Assembly: GCF_023704175.1 (NCBI RefSeq)
Contig: NZ_CP084530.1
Location: 1,448,001 to 1,512,000 of the forward strand
Source of the DNA: Paenibacillus sp. YPG26
Lineage (GTDB): Bacteria > Bacillota > Bacilli > Paenibacillales > Paenibacillaceae
Direction: 5' to 3'
Length of the DNA stretch: 64,000 nucleotides
Position numbers and translations under genes: made by a program. This document shows, piece by piece, positions 52,035-61,849 of this stretch (position 1 is its first letter; every line of letters begins with the position of its first letter). The notes under the pieces were generated by a model. The model was not told the DNA's origin and did no database searches. It saw nothing but the letters and a program-made list of their open reading frames with translations.

Positions 52035-53981
52035 ATGAAGATTTCCGGGATAACGAGAAGACGCAGGCTCTTCTCGCTTCTCTTGATACTTTGTATGCTG
52101 TTCGGTGCATTGGTGATCAGGCTGGCTTATGTCCAGCTTAGCAAGGGCAATGAACTGTCAGCCGAGGCTGAGGACTTGTGGAGGCGCAACATCCCATTCT
52201 CCGCCAAGCGCGGAGAGGTCCTGGACCGAAATGGCACTTCACTCGCTTATAATATTACAACGCCAACAATTATGGCGATTCCCGCCCAGATCAGGAATCC
52301 GGAGACAACCGCACACAAGGTGGCTCCCATTCTGGGGATGAATGAAGAGGCAGTGCTTAAAGCAATCAAGACCAGACAGCTGATTGTCAAACTACGACCC
52401 GGCGGGCGAAAAATTACGATGGAGAAGGCTCAGAAAATTCGTGATTTGGGTCTGCCGGGTATTGTCATTGCCGAAGATAACAAAAGGTATTATCCTTATG
52501 AAGGACTTGCGGCACACATACTCGGGTTCACGGGGATTGATAACCAGGGCCTGACAGGTGTGGAGAAAAAGTATGATGCCAAGCTGAGCGGCATGAATGG
52601 AAGCATCTCATTTCTGTCCGATGCTGGGGGACGGATTATGCCAGGTTCCTCCGAGAAATACGTTGAACCGAGGGATGGTCTCAATCTGGAGCTGACCATC
52701 GATAAGAATATCCAGAGCATTATGGAGAGGGAGCTTGACCAGGCAATGGCCAAGTACAAAGCTAACGGCGCCTGGTCTATCGCGATGAATCCCAAGAGCG
52801 GGGAGATTCTGGCGATGGCCAGCCGACCTGGGTATGAGCCTGGACAGTATCAGGAATATGCTTCGCAGGTGTATAACCGCAATCTGCCGATCTGGATGAC
52901 CTATGAACCCGGATCGACATTCAAGATCATTACACTCGCTGCGGCACTTGAGGAGAAGCAGGTGGATCTCGTTAATGACCGGTTCTTCGATCCCGGTTAT
53001 GTGAAGGTGGGCGGTGCGAGGCTCCGCTGCTGGAAGAAAGGCGGGCATGGCAGTCAGACCTTTCTGCAGGTGGTGGAGAATTCTTGCAACCCTGGCTTTG
53101 TAGCGTTGGGGCAGCGTCTCGGCAAGGAATCCCTGTTCAGTTACATCCGGAATTTCGGTTTTGGCAGCAAGACAGGTATCGATCTTGGCGGAGAAGAGAA
53201 CGGAATTCTGTTCAAGCTGTCCCAGGTAGGACCTGTCGAGCTTGCTACCACGGCATTTGGCCAAGGGGTCTCGGTAACTCCGATTCAACAGGTGGCAGCC
53301 GTATCTGCGGCGATTAACGGAGGCAAGCTGTTCAAGCCTCACGTGGGCAAGGCTTGGGTGAATCCGGACACCGGACAGGTAGTGGAGAAGATGGAGCCTC
53401 AGTTTGTCAGACAGGTTATTTCAGAGAGCACTTCCAAGCAGGTCCGCGGCGCGTTGGAGAGCGTGGTTGCCCTTGGTACAGGGCGGCCGGCCTTTATCGA
53501 TGGATACCGGGTTGGGGGCAAGACCGGAACTGCACAGAAGGTCATCAATGGACGATACTCGTCTAGTGAGCATATTGTTTCTTTTATAGGATTTGCTCCG
53601 GCAGACGATCCTCAGATTGTAGTCTATACAGCTGTTGATAACCCTCAAGGTATTCAGTTCGGGGGCGTAGTGGCAGCCCCTATCGTTAAGAACATCCTGG
53701 AAGATTCGCTGCATTATATGAAGATTCCACCGCGCAAAGACCAGCTTGCCAAGAACTATAAATACGGCGAGCAGCCGATTGTAGAGGTGCCTGATCTCGT
53801 AGGAGCCTCGGTGCAGGATTTGTATGAGGACCTGAATATGAACTTTAATTTGGCTCGCTCAGGTTCCGGTAATTATGTGATTAATCAAGCTCCCAAGCCT
53901 GGAGAACGGGTGGAGCGAGGGTCTACAATTCGTATTTACATGGGCAGTGAGTCTGAGGCAGAGCATAATCATCAGGAGTAA
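52035..53981 (+). CDS. spoVD: Sporulation PBP SpoVD
   Basis: The 648-residue class B penicillin-binding protein has S294 in GSTFK, an SCN motif in VENSCNPGF and KTGT in GGKTGTAQ, and one C-terminal PASTA domain (VPDLVGASVQDLYEDL). Its membrane helix is near residues 10-30. SpoVD makes spore cortex peptidoglycan with the SEDS partner SpoVE encoded at 59467. ATG 52035 follows AGGAGG. The choice of spoVD over pbpB rests on gene order and the single PASTA domain. Confidence 0.93.
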   Translation: MKISGITRRRRLFSLLLILCMLFGALVIRLAYVQLSKGNELSAEAEDLWRRNIPFSAKRGEVLDRNGTSLAYNITTPTIMAIPAQIRNPETTAHKVAPILGMNEEAVLKAIKTRQLIVKLRPGGRKITMEKAQKIRDLGLPGIVIAEDNKRYYPYEGLAAHILGFTGIDNQGLTGVEKKYDAKLSGMNGSISFLSDAGGRIMPGSSEKYVEPRDGLNLELTIDKNIQSIMERELDQAMAKYKANGAWSIAMNPKSGEILAMASRPGYEPGQYQEYASQVYNRNLPIWMTYEPGSTFKIITLAAALEEKQVDLVNDRFFDPGYVKVGGARLRCWKKGGHGSQTFLQVVENSCNPGFVALGQRLGKESLFSYIRNFGFGSKTGIDLGGEENGILFKLSQVGPVELATTAFGQGVSVTPIQQVAAVSAAINGGKLFKPHVGKAWVNPDTGQVVEKMEPQFVRQVISESTSKQVRGALESVVALGTGRPAFIDGYRVGGKTGTAQKVINGRYSSSEHIVSFIGFAPADDPQIVVYTAVDNPQGIQFGGVVAAPIVKNILEDSLHYMKIPPRKDQLAKNYKYGEQPIVEVPDLVGASVQDLYEDLNMNFNLARSGSGNYVINQAPKPGERVERGSTIRIYMGSESEAEHNHQE

Positions 53982-54100
53982 GGCGCCTGATTTGACGTTA
54001 ATTTGACTATACTATATGGACTGAACTTAAGAGATGTATCGTCAGCTTGAGTTCATTTCATACTTGAATGAATTCGTGATATAGATGGAGGTATAACTTA

Positions 54101-55591
54101 ATGTTACTTACACAACTAGCTGCCTATTTAACAGCTTCCAGCATCCATGGGGATGGTGGGGTCACAGTTACAGGCGTTCAGATCGACTCGCGCAAAGTGA
54201 CCTCCGGCGACTTGTTCATTTGTCTGCCAGGACATACCGTAGACGGGCATGATTATGCCCGTCAAGCTGCAGACAATGGAGCAGCCGCATTGGTAGTTCA
54301 GCGTTTGCTTGATGAAGTGGAGCTCCCGCAGCTCCTGGTGAAGGACAGCCGTCTTGCGATGGCGGTGCTGGGTAACGCCTTTTATGAAGAGCCAAGTTCG
54401 CGTCTTCGCGTAATCGGGGTTACGGGCACGAACGGGAAGACAACAACCACGTATCTGATTGAGCAGATTCTTAAGGATCAGGGCAGTAAGCCGGGATTAA
54501 TCGGTACGATCCAGCGCAGATATGACGGAAGGAGCTTCCCGATGTCAGGGACGACACCCGAATCGCTTGACCTGCAGAGCTATTTGAATGATATGGCTGA
54601 GGCGGATTGTGATTATTGTGTCATGGAGGTGTCCTCACATGCTCTGGAGCAAGGCCGCGTCAAGGGAACACGGTTCCGCACGGCTATCTTCACGAATTTG
54701 ACCCAGGATCATCTGGACTACCACAAGACCATGGAAGAATACCGGGCGGCCAAAGGGCTATTCTTCTCGCGTCTGGGCAATCAATACTACCAGGACCCGC
54801 AGGAACGCAGTTATGCGGTTCTGAACGTAGACGATGAGGCATCCGCCTATTACGCTGCTCAGACTGCTGTGGAAGTCATTACATATGGTGTCGAGAAGGA
54901 AGCGGATGTGCGGGCTTCGAACATTTCAATCACGGCCCGGGGAACGTCGTTCCATGTGGATACTTTCCGGGGGAGCGCGGATATCCGTCTTCGCATGGTC
55001 GGCAAATTCAATGTATACAATGCTCTGGCGGCAATCAGCGCCGCCCTGCTGGAAGATATTCCGCTGGAGAAGATCAAAGCAAGTCTGGAGTCTTTGCCAG
55101 GGGTAGAAGGCCGGGTTGAGGCTGTGGATGAAGGGCAGGATTTTGCAGTTATTGTGGACTATGCCCATACGCCTGACGGACTGGAGAATGTGCTGCGGAC
55201 CGTGAAGGAATTCGCGGAAGGCCGTGTGATATGTGTGTTCGGCTGCGGTGGTGACCGCGATAAGACGAAGCGGCCGATTATGGGACAGATTGCCGCCAAA
55301 TATTCGGAATATATCTTTGTCACCTCAGACAATCCGAGAACCGAGAATCCCGAAGCGATTCTCTCCGATATTGAGCAAGGTCTGACGGGGCACGGCGTGA
55401 CGAAGGATCGTTATGAACTCGTTGTGGACCGTAAGGAAGCTATTGAAAAGGCTATTGAAATGGCAAGCTCTAAAGATGTAGTATTGATTGCGGGGAAAGG
55501 CCATGAGACCTATCAGCTTATTGGGTCCCAGGTACTTGACTTTGATGATCGGATTGTTGCTAAAGAAGCCATAAGGGGTCCTCGAAAGTGA
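54101..55591 (+). CDS. murE: UDP-MurNAc-tripeptide synthetase MurE (meso-DAP type)
   Basis: The 496-residue Mur ligase has the P-loop GTNGKT (109-114), the MEVSSHALEQGRV motif and, in the C-terminal domain, DNPRTENP. The DNPR signature indicates that meso-diaminopimelate is the third residue added. The product is UDP-MurNAc-L-Ala-D-Glu-meso-DAP. ATG 54101 follows ATGGAGGTA. A 119-base gap after spoVD holds a TTGACG and a TATATG that could be an internal promoter but spacing is poor. Confidence 0.97.
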   Translation: MLLTQLAAYLTASSIHGDGGVTVTGVQIDSRKVTSGDLFICLPGHTVDGHDYARQAADNGAAALVVQRLLDEVELPQLLVKDSRLAMAVLGNAFYEEPSSRLRVIGVTGTNGKTTTTYLIEQILKDQGSKPGLIGTIQRRYDGRSFPMSGTTPESLDLQSYLNDMAEADCDYCVMEVSSHALEQGRVKGTRFRTAIFTNLTQDHLDYHKTMEEYRAAKGLFFSRLGNQYYQDPQERSYAVLNVDDEASAYYAAQTAVEVITYGVEKEADVRASNISITARGTSFHVDTFRGSADIRLRMVGKFNVYNALAAISAALLEDIPLEKIKASLESLPGVEGRVEAVDEGQDFAVIVDYAHTPDGLENVLRTVKEFAEGRVICVFGCGGDRDKTKRPIMGQIAAKYSEYIFVTSDNPRTENPEAILSDIEQGLTGHGVTKDRYELVVDRKEAIEKAIEMASSKDVVLIAGKGHETYQLIGSQVLDFDDRIVAKEAIRGPRK

Positions 55592-56994
55592 TAAATAGAA
55601 ATCTAGCTCAAATAGCACAAATGTGTGGTGGGAATCTTGTGAATGCCAAGCATGCGGAGATCAACGCGGCAGGCGTGATAACAGATTCCCGCAAAATAAC
55701 TCCAGGCTGTCTCTTCATCCCTTTGGTGGGGGAGCAGTTTGATGGACATTCCTTTGCTGCCGAGGCTATCAGCCAAGGTGCTGCGGGCGTTCTCTGGCAG
55801 AGGGATCACGGCACTCCCCCGGAAGGCCCTGTTATTCTCGTAGAGAATACTCTGGAAGCTCTGCAGCAGCTCTCTAAAGCTTATCTTGCAGAGACAGCGG
55901 TACGCGTGATCGGGATCACGGGCAGCAACGGGAAGACAACAACGAAGGATATCGTTGCCTCGCTGCTGTCGACAACCTTTAAGGTTCACAAGACCAACGG
56001 GAATTTTAACAATCATATCGGGCTTCCGCTTACCATTCTATCGATGCCGGAGGATAGCGAAGTCATAATTTTGGAAATGGGCATGAGCGGCCGTTATGAA
56101 ATTGAATTGCTTTCAAAGCTAGCAGAGCCGGAGACGGTATTGATTACGAATATCGGAGAATCCCACCTGCTTCAGCTGGGTTCAAGGGAGGAAATTGCCC
56201 GGGCCAAGGTGGAAATTCTTGCTGGACTGAAGCCGGGCGGCCTGTTTGTCTACAATGGGGATGAGCCTTTGATTCCTATGGTGCTGAAGGAGCCTGAGAC
56301 CCACAAGCCGGAGAATCTGAAGATTGCAACTTTTGGAATGAATGACAGTAATGATGATTATCCGACCGGCATCATGTTTCAAAGTGGAGGAACTGTGTTT
56401 ACCTCTTATTCAGGCCGTTCGGAGACAGCCTACCGGCTTCCGCTGCTGGGCGAGCATAATGTAATTAATGCGCTAGGCGCAATTACGGTTGCCAGGCATT
56501 ATGGAGTGACTGAGGATCGTATCATCAAGGGACTTGAGCACTTAGAGCTCACAAGCATGCGTATTGAGCTGCTCGAGGGAATTAGCGGAGTCACAATCCT
56601 GAACGATGCATATAACGCGAGCCCCACTTCGGTGAAAGCGGCGATCGGAGTTCTGGAGAAGATGAAGGGCTACCGGAGAAAAATAGCTGTGCTTGGTGAC
56701 ATGCTCGAGCTCGGAGAGAACGAGGAACGATACCACGTAGAGATCGGGCAGTTCATAACGGAGGATAAAGTGGACCTTCTGTATACTTTTGGACCATTAG
56801 GGTCCAAGATCGCACAGGGAGCTGCAAGCCATCTTCCCGATACGCATATCCATGCATATATTGACAAGAATGAGCTCATTCGTGCCCTTTTACAAGAGTT
56901 GACCCCCAAGGACGCGGTGCTTATCAAAGCTTCGCGGGGAATGAGACTGGAAGAAGTGGCCCGGGCCATCCAGATAGATAAGCTTCAACCCTAA
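55588..56994 (+). CDS. murF: UDP-MurNAc-pentapeptide synthetase MurF
   Basis: The 468-residue Mur ligase has P-loop GSNGKTTT near residue 112 and the family motifs NFNNHIGLPLT and LNDAYNASPTSVKAAI. It adds D-Ala-D-Ala to the tripeptide precursor. The start is GTG 55588 overlapping the murE stop (GTGA); no strong ribosome binding site is seen, so translation probably depends on coupling to murE. Confidence 0.96.
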   Translation: MINRNLAQIAQMCGGNLVNAKHAEINAAGVITDSRKITPGCLFIPLVGEQFDGHSFAAEAISQGAAGVLWQRDHGTPPEGPVILVENTLEALQQLSKAYLAETAVRVIGITGSNGKTTTKDIVASLLSTTFKVHKTNGNFNNHIGLPLTILSMPEDSEVIILEMGMSGRYEIELLSKLAEPETVLITNIGESHLLQLGSREEIARAKVEILAGLKPGGLFVYNGDEPLIPMVLKEPETHKPENLKIATFGMNDSNDDYPTGIMFQSGGTVFTSYSGRSETAYRLPLLGEHNVINALGAITVARHYGVTEDRIIKGLEHLELTSMRIELLEGISGVTILNDAYNASPTSVKAAIGVLEKMKGYRRKIAVLGDMLELGENEERYHVEIGQFITEDKVDLLYTFGPLGSKIAQGAASHLPDTHIHAYIDKNELIRALLQELTPKDAVLIKASRGMRLEEVARAIQIDKLQP

Positions 56995-57021
56995 TTAATG
57001 ATAGCGAAAGGAGGGAGATCC

Positions 57022-57987
57022 GTGGATTTCTCACTTGTACTTCTCACCATAGGCGTTTCCTTCATCCTCGCCGTCATTGCGGCTCCCTTATGTATTCCCC
57101 TGCTGCGCAGACTCAAATTCGGACAGCAAATCAGAACCGAGGGGCCTCAGTCCCATTTGAAAAAAGCAGGTACGCCAACGATGGGCGGCATTATTATCAT
57201 GATCGCTTTCACATTGGCTTTTGTGAAATTTTCTGTCATTAATACAGAATTCTACGTCATGCTGGTAGCTACGCTGGGATTTGGTCTGGTAGGGTTCCTG
57301 GATGACTATATCAAAATTGTGTTTAAGCGCTCGTTAGGACTTACTGCCAGGCAGAAGATGCTTGGACAGCTGCTGTTCGCGGCCATTGTATGCATCCTGC
57401 TGATCTCGAACGGTCACAGCACCGCGATTGGAATTCCCGGCACGGATTATTCTTTTGACTGGGGCGGAATTTTCTATTATCCATTTATCGTCTTTATGAT
57501 GCTGGCCATTACGAATGCTGTTAACTTTACAGACGGTCTGGATGGACTGCTGTCTGGTGTCAGTGCCATCGTACTTGGTGCTTACGCCGTGGTTGCCATG
57601 CAGGCGACCTCACTGCCCGCTGCGGTATGTGCTGGAGCCATGATTGGCGCAGTGCTTGGCTTCCTCGTGTTCAATGCGCATCCGGCCAGGGTGTTCATGG
57701 GAGACTCGGGATCGCTAGGTATTGGCGGGGCTATCGCGGCCATTGCCATCGTCACCAAGAGCGAATTGTTGTTCCTGATTATCGGTGGAATATTCGTCAT
57801 TGAGATTCTGTCCGTAGTGCTTCAGGTAGCTTCATTCAAGACCCGTGGCAAGCGCATATTCAAAATGAGTCCGATTCACCACCACTTTGAATTGTCTGGC
57901 TGGTCCGAGTGGCGGGTTGTGATTACGTTCTGGACAGTTGGACTTGTGCTCGCAGGTATTGGACTTTATCTCAACAAGGGGTTGTAA
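57022..57987 (+). CDS. mraY: Phospho-MurNAc-pentapeptide transferase MraY
   Basis: The 321-residue protein has about ten membrane helices and the signature motifs FLDDYIKIVFKRS, NAVNFTDGLDGLLSG and FMGDSGSLGIGG, with HHHFEL near the end. It attaches the pentapeptide precursor to undecaprenyl phosphate, forming lipid I. I prefer GTG 57022, seven bases after AAGGAGG at 57008-57014, over ATG 56998 because it matches the family length. Its TAA overlaps the murD ATG. Confidence 0.96.
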   Translation: MDFSLVLLTIGVSFILAVIAAPLCIPLLRRLKFGQQIRTEGPQSHLKKAGTPTMGGIIIMIAFTLAFVKFSVINTEFYVMLVATLGFGLVGFLDDYIKIVFKRSLGLTARQKMLGQLLFAAIVCILLISNGHSTAIGIPGTDYSFDWGGIFYYPFIVFMMLAITNAVNFTDGLDGLLSGVSAIVLGAYAVVAMQATSLPAAVCAGAMIGAVLGFLVFNAHPARVFMGDSGSLGIGGAIAAIAIVTKSELLFLIIGGIFVIEILSVVLQVASFKTRGKRIFKMSPIHHHFELSGWSEWRVVITFWTVGLVLAGIGLYLNKGL

Positions 57988-59414
57988 TGATAATGAATCA
58001 TCCGGAAATGTATAAAGGCCTGGAAGTTGTTGTCCTGGGCCTTGCCAAAAGTGGAGTTCAAGCAGCCAAACTCATGCACGAAGCAGGCGCCAATGTGATA
58101 GTTAATGATAAAAAGGATAGAGAACTGTGTCCCGAGGCATCCGAACTGGAGGCTTTGGGAATTTCTGTTCTATGCGGGAGCCACCCGGAAGGACTTATCC
58201 ATCCGGGTGTCTCTCTGCTGATTAAGAATCCGGGCATCCCGTATACGGCGGCCCCTGTACAGACAGCACTGGAGCTAGGGATTGAGGTCGTTACCGAAGT
58301 TGAGGTGGCCTATCATATCTGCCAGGCGCCTATTATTGGTATAACGGGCTCCAATGGTAAAACTACGACCACTACATGGGTAGGCAAGCTGCTGGAGGCA
58401 GCTGGTCTGCATCCGATTGTTGCCGGTAATATCGGTACTCCGCTGTGTGAGGCAGCAGCCAATGCCCGGCCTGAAGATTGGATGGTCGTAGAGCTCAGCA
58501 GCTTCCAGTTGAAGGGAACGCAGGACTTCCGTCCGGCTGTAGGCTGCCTCCTGAATGTGGCAGAGACCCATCTGGACTATCACGGCGATATGGAAGATTA
58601 CGTGAGTTCCAAGGCGAAGCTGTTCGCCAATCAGCTTGAGAGCGACACAGCTGTGCTCAATTTTGATGATCCGGTCTGCCGGGAGTTGGTTCCTTACGTC
58701 AAATCTAGGCTGCTGCCCTTCTCGGTTACAGAGACCCTGGTAGAGGGTGTCTATCTGGATCCGCCGTATGCGGCGGATGTTCAGGACCATGTGTCAAGAA
58801 CTGTAATCTACCGCGATACAGAAGGGAATACACATGACATTATACAGGTGGATGAGATTGGTCTGCCGGGTCGCTTCAATGTGGAGAATGCACTCGCAGC
58901 CATCGCTATCTCCATTGCTGCCGGGGCAAGCCCGGACCTGCTCGCCGAGCCGCTGAAGACATTCCGCGGAGTTGAACACCGCTTGGAGTATGTAGATAAG
59001 AAGAACGGTGTGACTTATTACAACAATTCCAAGGCGACGAATTCCAAAGCTACTATTATGGCCTTGAGCGCGCTGGATGCGCCAATTATATTGATTGCTG
59101 GTGGACTTGACCGCGGCTCCGACTATATGGAACTGCTTCCTTCCTTTAAAGACAAGGTCAAGGCAGTTGTTGCGCTCGGGGAGACCAGGGAGAAAATTGG
59201 CCGGGTAGCCGGGCTTGCCGGATTAACGCAGATCGTGCTCGTCGATACTAAGGAAGACGCTGCCTCCGTACTTGGCACCGCGATTCAAGAAGCCGCAGGT
59301 CTTGCTCAGGCGGGGGACATCGTTCTATTATCCCCGGCTTGTGCTAGCTGGGACATGTTTGCTTCCTATGAAGAGCGTGGACGCATTTTTAAAGAGGCCG
59401 TGCATAACCTTTAG
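57987..59414 (+). CDS. murD: UDP-MurNAc-L-alanine:D-glutamate ligase MurD
   Basis: The 475-residue ligase has an N-terminal Rossmann-like region (VVLGLAKSGVQAAKL), the P-loop GSNGKTTT and the motif NNSKATNSKATI of the Mur family C-terminal domain. It adds D-glutamate to UDP-MurNAc-L-Ala. ATG 57987 shares its A with the mraY stop (TAATG); ATG 57993 is an alternative. Weak AAGGGG lies upstream. Confidence 0.96.
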   Translation: MIMNHPEMYKGLEVVVLGLAKSGVQAAKLMHEAGANVIVNDKKDRELCPEASELEALGISVLCGSHPEGLIHPGVSLLIKNPGIPYTAAPVQTALELGIEVVTEVEVAYHICQAPIIGITGSNGKTTTTTWVGKLLEAAGLHPIVAGNIGTPLCEAAANARPEDWMVVELSSFQLKGTQDFRPAVGCLLNVAETHLDYHGDMEDYVSSKAKLFANQLESDTAVLNFDDPVCRELVPYVKSRLLPFSVTETLVEGVYLDPPYAADVQDHVSRTVIYRDTEGNTHDIIQVDEIGLPGRFNVENALAAIAISIAAGASPDLLAEPLKTFRGVEHRLEYVDKKNGVTYYNNSKATNSKATIMALSALDAPIILIAGGLDRGSDYMELLPSFKDKVKAVVALGETREKIGRVAGLAGLTQIVLVDTKEDAASVLGTAIQEAAGLAQAGDIVLLSPACASWDMFASYEERGRIFKEAVHNL

Positions 59415-59466
59415 TAGAGGGGTGGATAAGCCCCTACTACTATTATAGTTAGAGGTGGCTTCCGCT

Positions 59467-60564
59467 ATGATTAAGACGCGCCATGCGCCTGATATTTGGT
59501 TGTTAATCTGCATTCTGGCACTGCTGGCGATCGGCATGGTCATGGTATACAGCGCGGGCTCGGTGCTTGCTTTTCACGATTATGGTGATTCATTTTATTT
59601 TGTGAAAAGACAGCTGCTTTTCGCAGTACTTGGATTGATCGCGATGTTCTTTACCATGAACCTCGATTATCGTAATTTGCGTAAATATTCGAGAACTATT
59701 CTAATTTTTTGTTTTATTCTTCTAATTATTGTACTTATACCGGGCATTGGTGTTGTCCGCGGCGGAGCCAGAAGCTGGCTGGGCATCAGCTCGTTCGGGA
59801 TTCAGCCTTCCGAGTTCATGAAGCTCGGGATGATCCTGTTCCTGTCCGACTGGCTGAGCCGGGAGACCATGGATATTACCAGGTTCACGAAGGGGCTGCT
59901 TCCGCCACTTGGCATGATTGGACTTGCATTTGGGCTAATTATGCTGCAGCCTGATCTGGGGACGGGGACGGTAATGCTGGGAGCCTCACTGCTGATTGTG
60001 TTCGCTGCAGGCGCGAGACTCAAGCATTTGTTCTCGCTTGCCCTGGTGGGGATTGCCGGTTTTGTAGGTCTGATTCTGGCCGCGCCCTATCGTTTGAAGC
60101 GGATTACAGCCTTTCTTGACCCATGGTCGGACCCGCTGGGGGCTGGCTATCAGATTATTCAGTCTTTGTATGCGATCGGCCCCGGCGGACTAGCCGGGCT
60201 GGGTCTGGGGATGAGTCGTCAGAAGTACAGTTATGTGCCTGAGCCGCAGACGGATTTCATATTTTCGATATTGGCAGAGGAGCTCGGGTTCATTGGGGGT
60301 CTGCTCGTGCTGCTTCTTTTTACAATTCTGGTATGGAGAGGTATGCGGGTCGCGATGACGGTTCCCGACACCTTCGGCAGTCTGCTCGCTGTGGGGATTA
60401 TTGGTATGGTCGCGGTTCAAGTTGTGATTAATATTGGTGTTGTTATCGGTCTCATGCCGGTTACCGGCATTACGCTGCCGCTCATCAGCTACGGGGGATC
60501 CTCGCTTACGCTGATGCTGACGGCGCTAGGAATTTTGCTTAACTTATCCCGTCATTCGAGGTGA
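59467..60564 (+). CDS. spoVE: SEDS glycosyltransferase SpoVE
   Basis: The 365-residue protein has ten membrane helices and the SEDS signatures, including GLGLGMSRQKYSYVPEPQTD, FSILAEELGFIGG and PLISYGGSS. SEDS proteins polymerise lipid II; in the murD-murG position the gene is spoVE, which makes spore cortex with SpoVD. ATG 59467 follows AGAGGTGG. A vegetative FtsW would be expected elsewhere in the genome; sequence alone does not fully separate the two. Confidence 0.92.
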   Translation: MIKTRHAPDIWLLICILALLAIGMVMVYSAGSVLAFHDYGDSFYFVKRQLLFAVLGLIAMFFTMNLDYRNLRKYSRTILIFCFILLIIVLIPGIGVVRGGARSWLGISSFGIQPSEFMKLGMILFLSDWLSRETMDITRFTKGLLPPLGMIGLAFGLIMLQPDLGTGTVMLGASLLIVFAAGARLKHLFSLALVGIAGFVGLILAAPYRLKRITAFLDPWSDPLGAGYQIIQSLYAIGPGGLAGLGLGMSRQKYSYVPEPQTDFIFSILAEELGFIGGLLVLLLFTILVWRGMRVAMTVPDTFGSLLAVGIIGMVAVQVVINIGVVIGLMPVTGITLPLISYGGSSLTLMLTALGILLNLSRHSR

Positions 60565-60569
60565 ACATC

Positions 60570-61682
60570 ATGCGAGTTGTATTAAGCGGAGGGGGAACTG
60601 GAGGACATATTTATCCAGCTCTCGCCGTCGCGAAGCAATGTGCTTCTGAATATCCGGAATCGGAGTTTCTATATATAGGTGGACAAAAGGGGCTGGAGAG
60701 CTCCCTGGTTCCCAAGGTAGGTATACCCTTTGAGGCTATTAATATTACCGGATTCCGTAGAAAACTGTCACCGGAGAATATCAAGACGGTTATCCGGTTT
60801 CTGCGGGGCGTCCGCACTTCCAAGAAATTGCTTAAGAGATTTAAGCCCGATGTAGTTATCGGAACTGGAGGATATGTGTGCGGCCCTGTCGTCTACGCCG
60901 CCTCAAAGCTTGGGATTCCCAGTATTATTCATGAGCAGAATGCGATACCCGGTCTTACGAATCGCTTCTTGAGCAAATATGTGGATACTGTGGCACTGAG
61001 CTTTGAAGGGATGGAGAATGCTTTTCCAGGTGCCAGGAATATCCTCTATACAGGAAATCCTCGGGCGACTACAGTCTATGAGGCGGATAAAACCAAGGGG
61101 TACTCCGCTTTAGGGCTTATACCCGGAACCCCGATCGTACTCGTGGTTGGCGGCAGCAGGGGGGCGAAGGCTATTAATGATGCCATGATTGAGATGGCAC
61201 CCATGCTGAATGAACTAGAGCATGTCCGCTTTGTCTATGTGACTGGTGAGAATTATTATGAGCCAACCCTGGAAGCGATCAAGGCTAAGACGGGTCAGCT
61301 GCCCCGGAGCCTTCAGGTGCTTCCTTATGTGCATAATATGCCCGAGGTGCTGGCTTGCACGTCGTTGATCGTTAATCGTGCGGGAGCTTCCTTCCTGGCA
61401 GAGATCACCTCGCTGGGCATCCCGTCCATTCTGATTCCTTCTCCTAATGTGACTAACAATCATCAGGAGAAGAATGCCAGAACACTGGAGCAGGCCGGAG
61501 CGGCTGAAGTAATTCTTGAGCCGAGCTTGACAGGACCGGCCCTATTCTCATCGATCAAGCGGATTATGGAGGATGTGTCCAGGCAGGTTGCCATGTCAAC
61601 AGCTTCCCGCAGACTCGGCAAGCCCGACTCTGCACACCTGCTGGTAGAAGAGATGCACCGTCTAGTCCAGCAGCGGAGATAA
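60570..61682 (+). CDS. murG: Lipid II synthase MurG (GT28)
   Basis: The 370-residue glycosyltransferase begins MRVVLSGGGTGGHIYPAL, the membrane-lipid I binding loop, and has GGSRGAKAIND and NRAGASFLAEI motifs for UDP-GlcNAc. It adds GlcNAc to lipid I at the cytoplasmic face. ATG 60570 has GAGGTGA at 60558-60564 overlapping the spoVE stop; GTG 60561 is a second candidate without a ribosome binding site. Confidence 0.96.
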   Translation: MRVVLSGGGTGGHIYPALAVAKQCASEYPESEFLYIGGQKGLESSLVPKVGIPFEAINITGFRRKLSPENIKTVIRFLRGVRTSKKLLKRFKPDVVIGTGGYVCGPVVYAASKLGIPSIIHEQNAIPGLTNRFLSKYVDTVALSFEGMENAFPGARNILYTGNPRATTVYEADKTKGYSALGLIPGTPIVLVVGGSRGAKAINDAMIEMAPMLNELEHVRFVYVTGENYYEPTLEAIKAKTGQLPRSLQVLPYVHNMPEVLACTSLIVNRAGASFLAEITSLGIPSILIPSPNVTNNHQEKNARTLEQAGAAEVILEPSLTGPALFSSIKRIMEDVSRQVAMSTASRRLGKPDSAHLLVEEMHRLVQQRR

Positions 61683-61849
61683 AACCAGGCTCTGGGCGGG
61701 TGTCACACTCTATGGGGGGCTTACATAAGATACTCTATAATCGCGTGACAATCTACCCAAGGTGCCGGTGGGATGCTCCGCTATTCATCCTAACTAGGCT
61801 AGATCGATCAATTGGCTGTGTGGGTAACGAACCAGGGAGGGAAATTAAG

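Noticed and set aside
53992..54018. Internal promoter before murE
   Set aside because: TTGACG and TATATG are only 15 bases apart, below normal spacing, so I did not list it as a feature.
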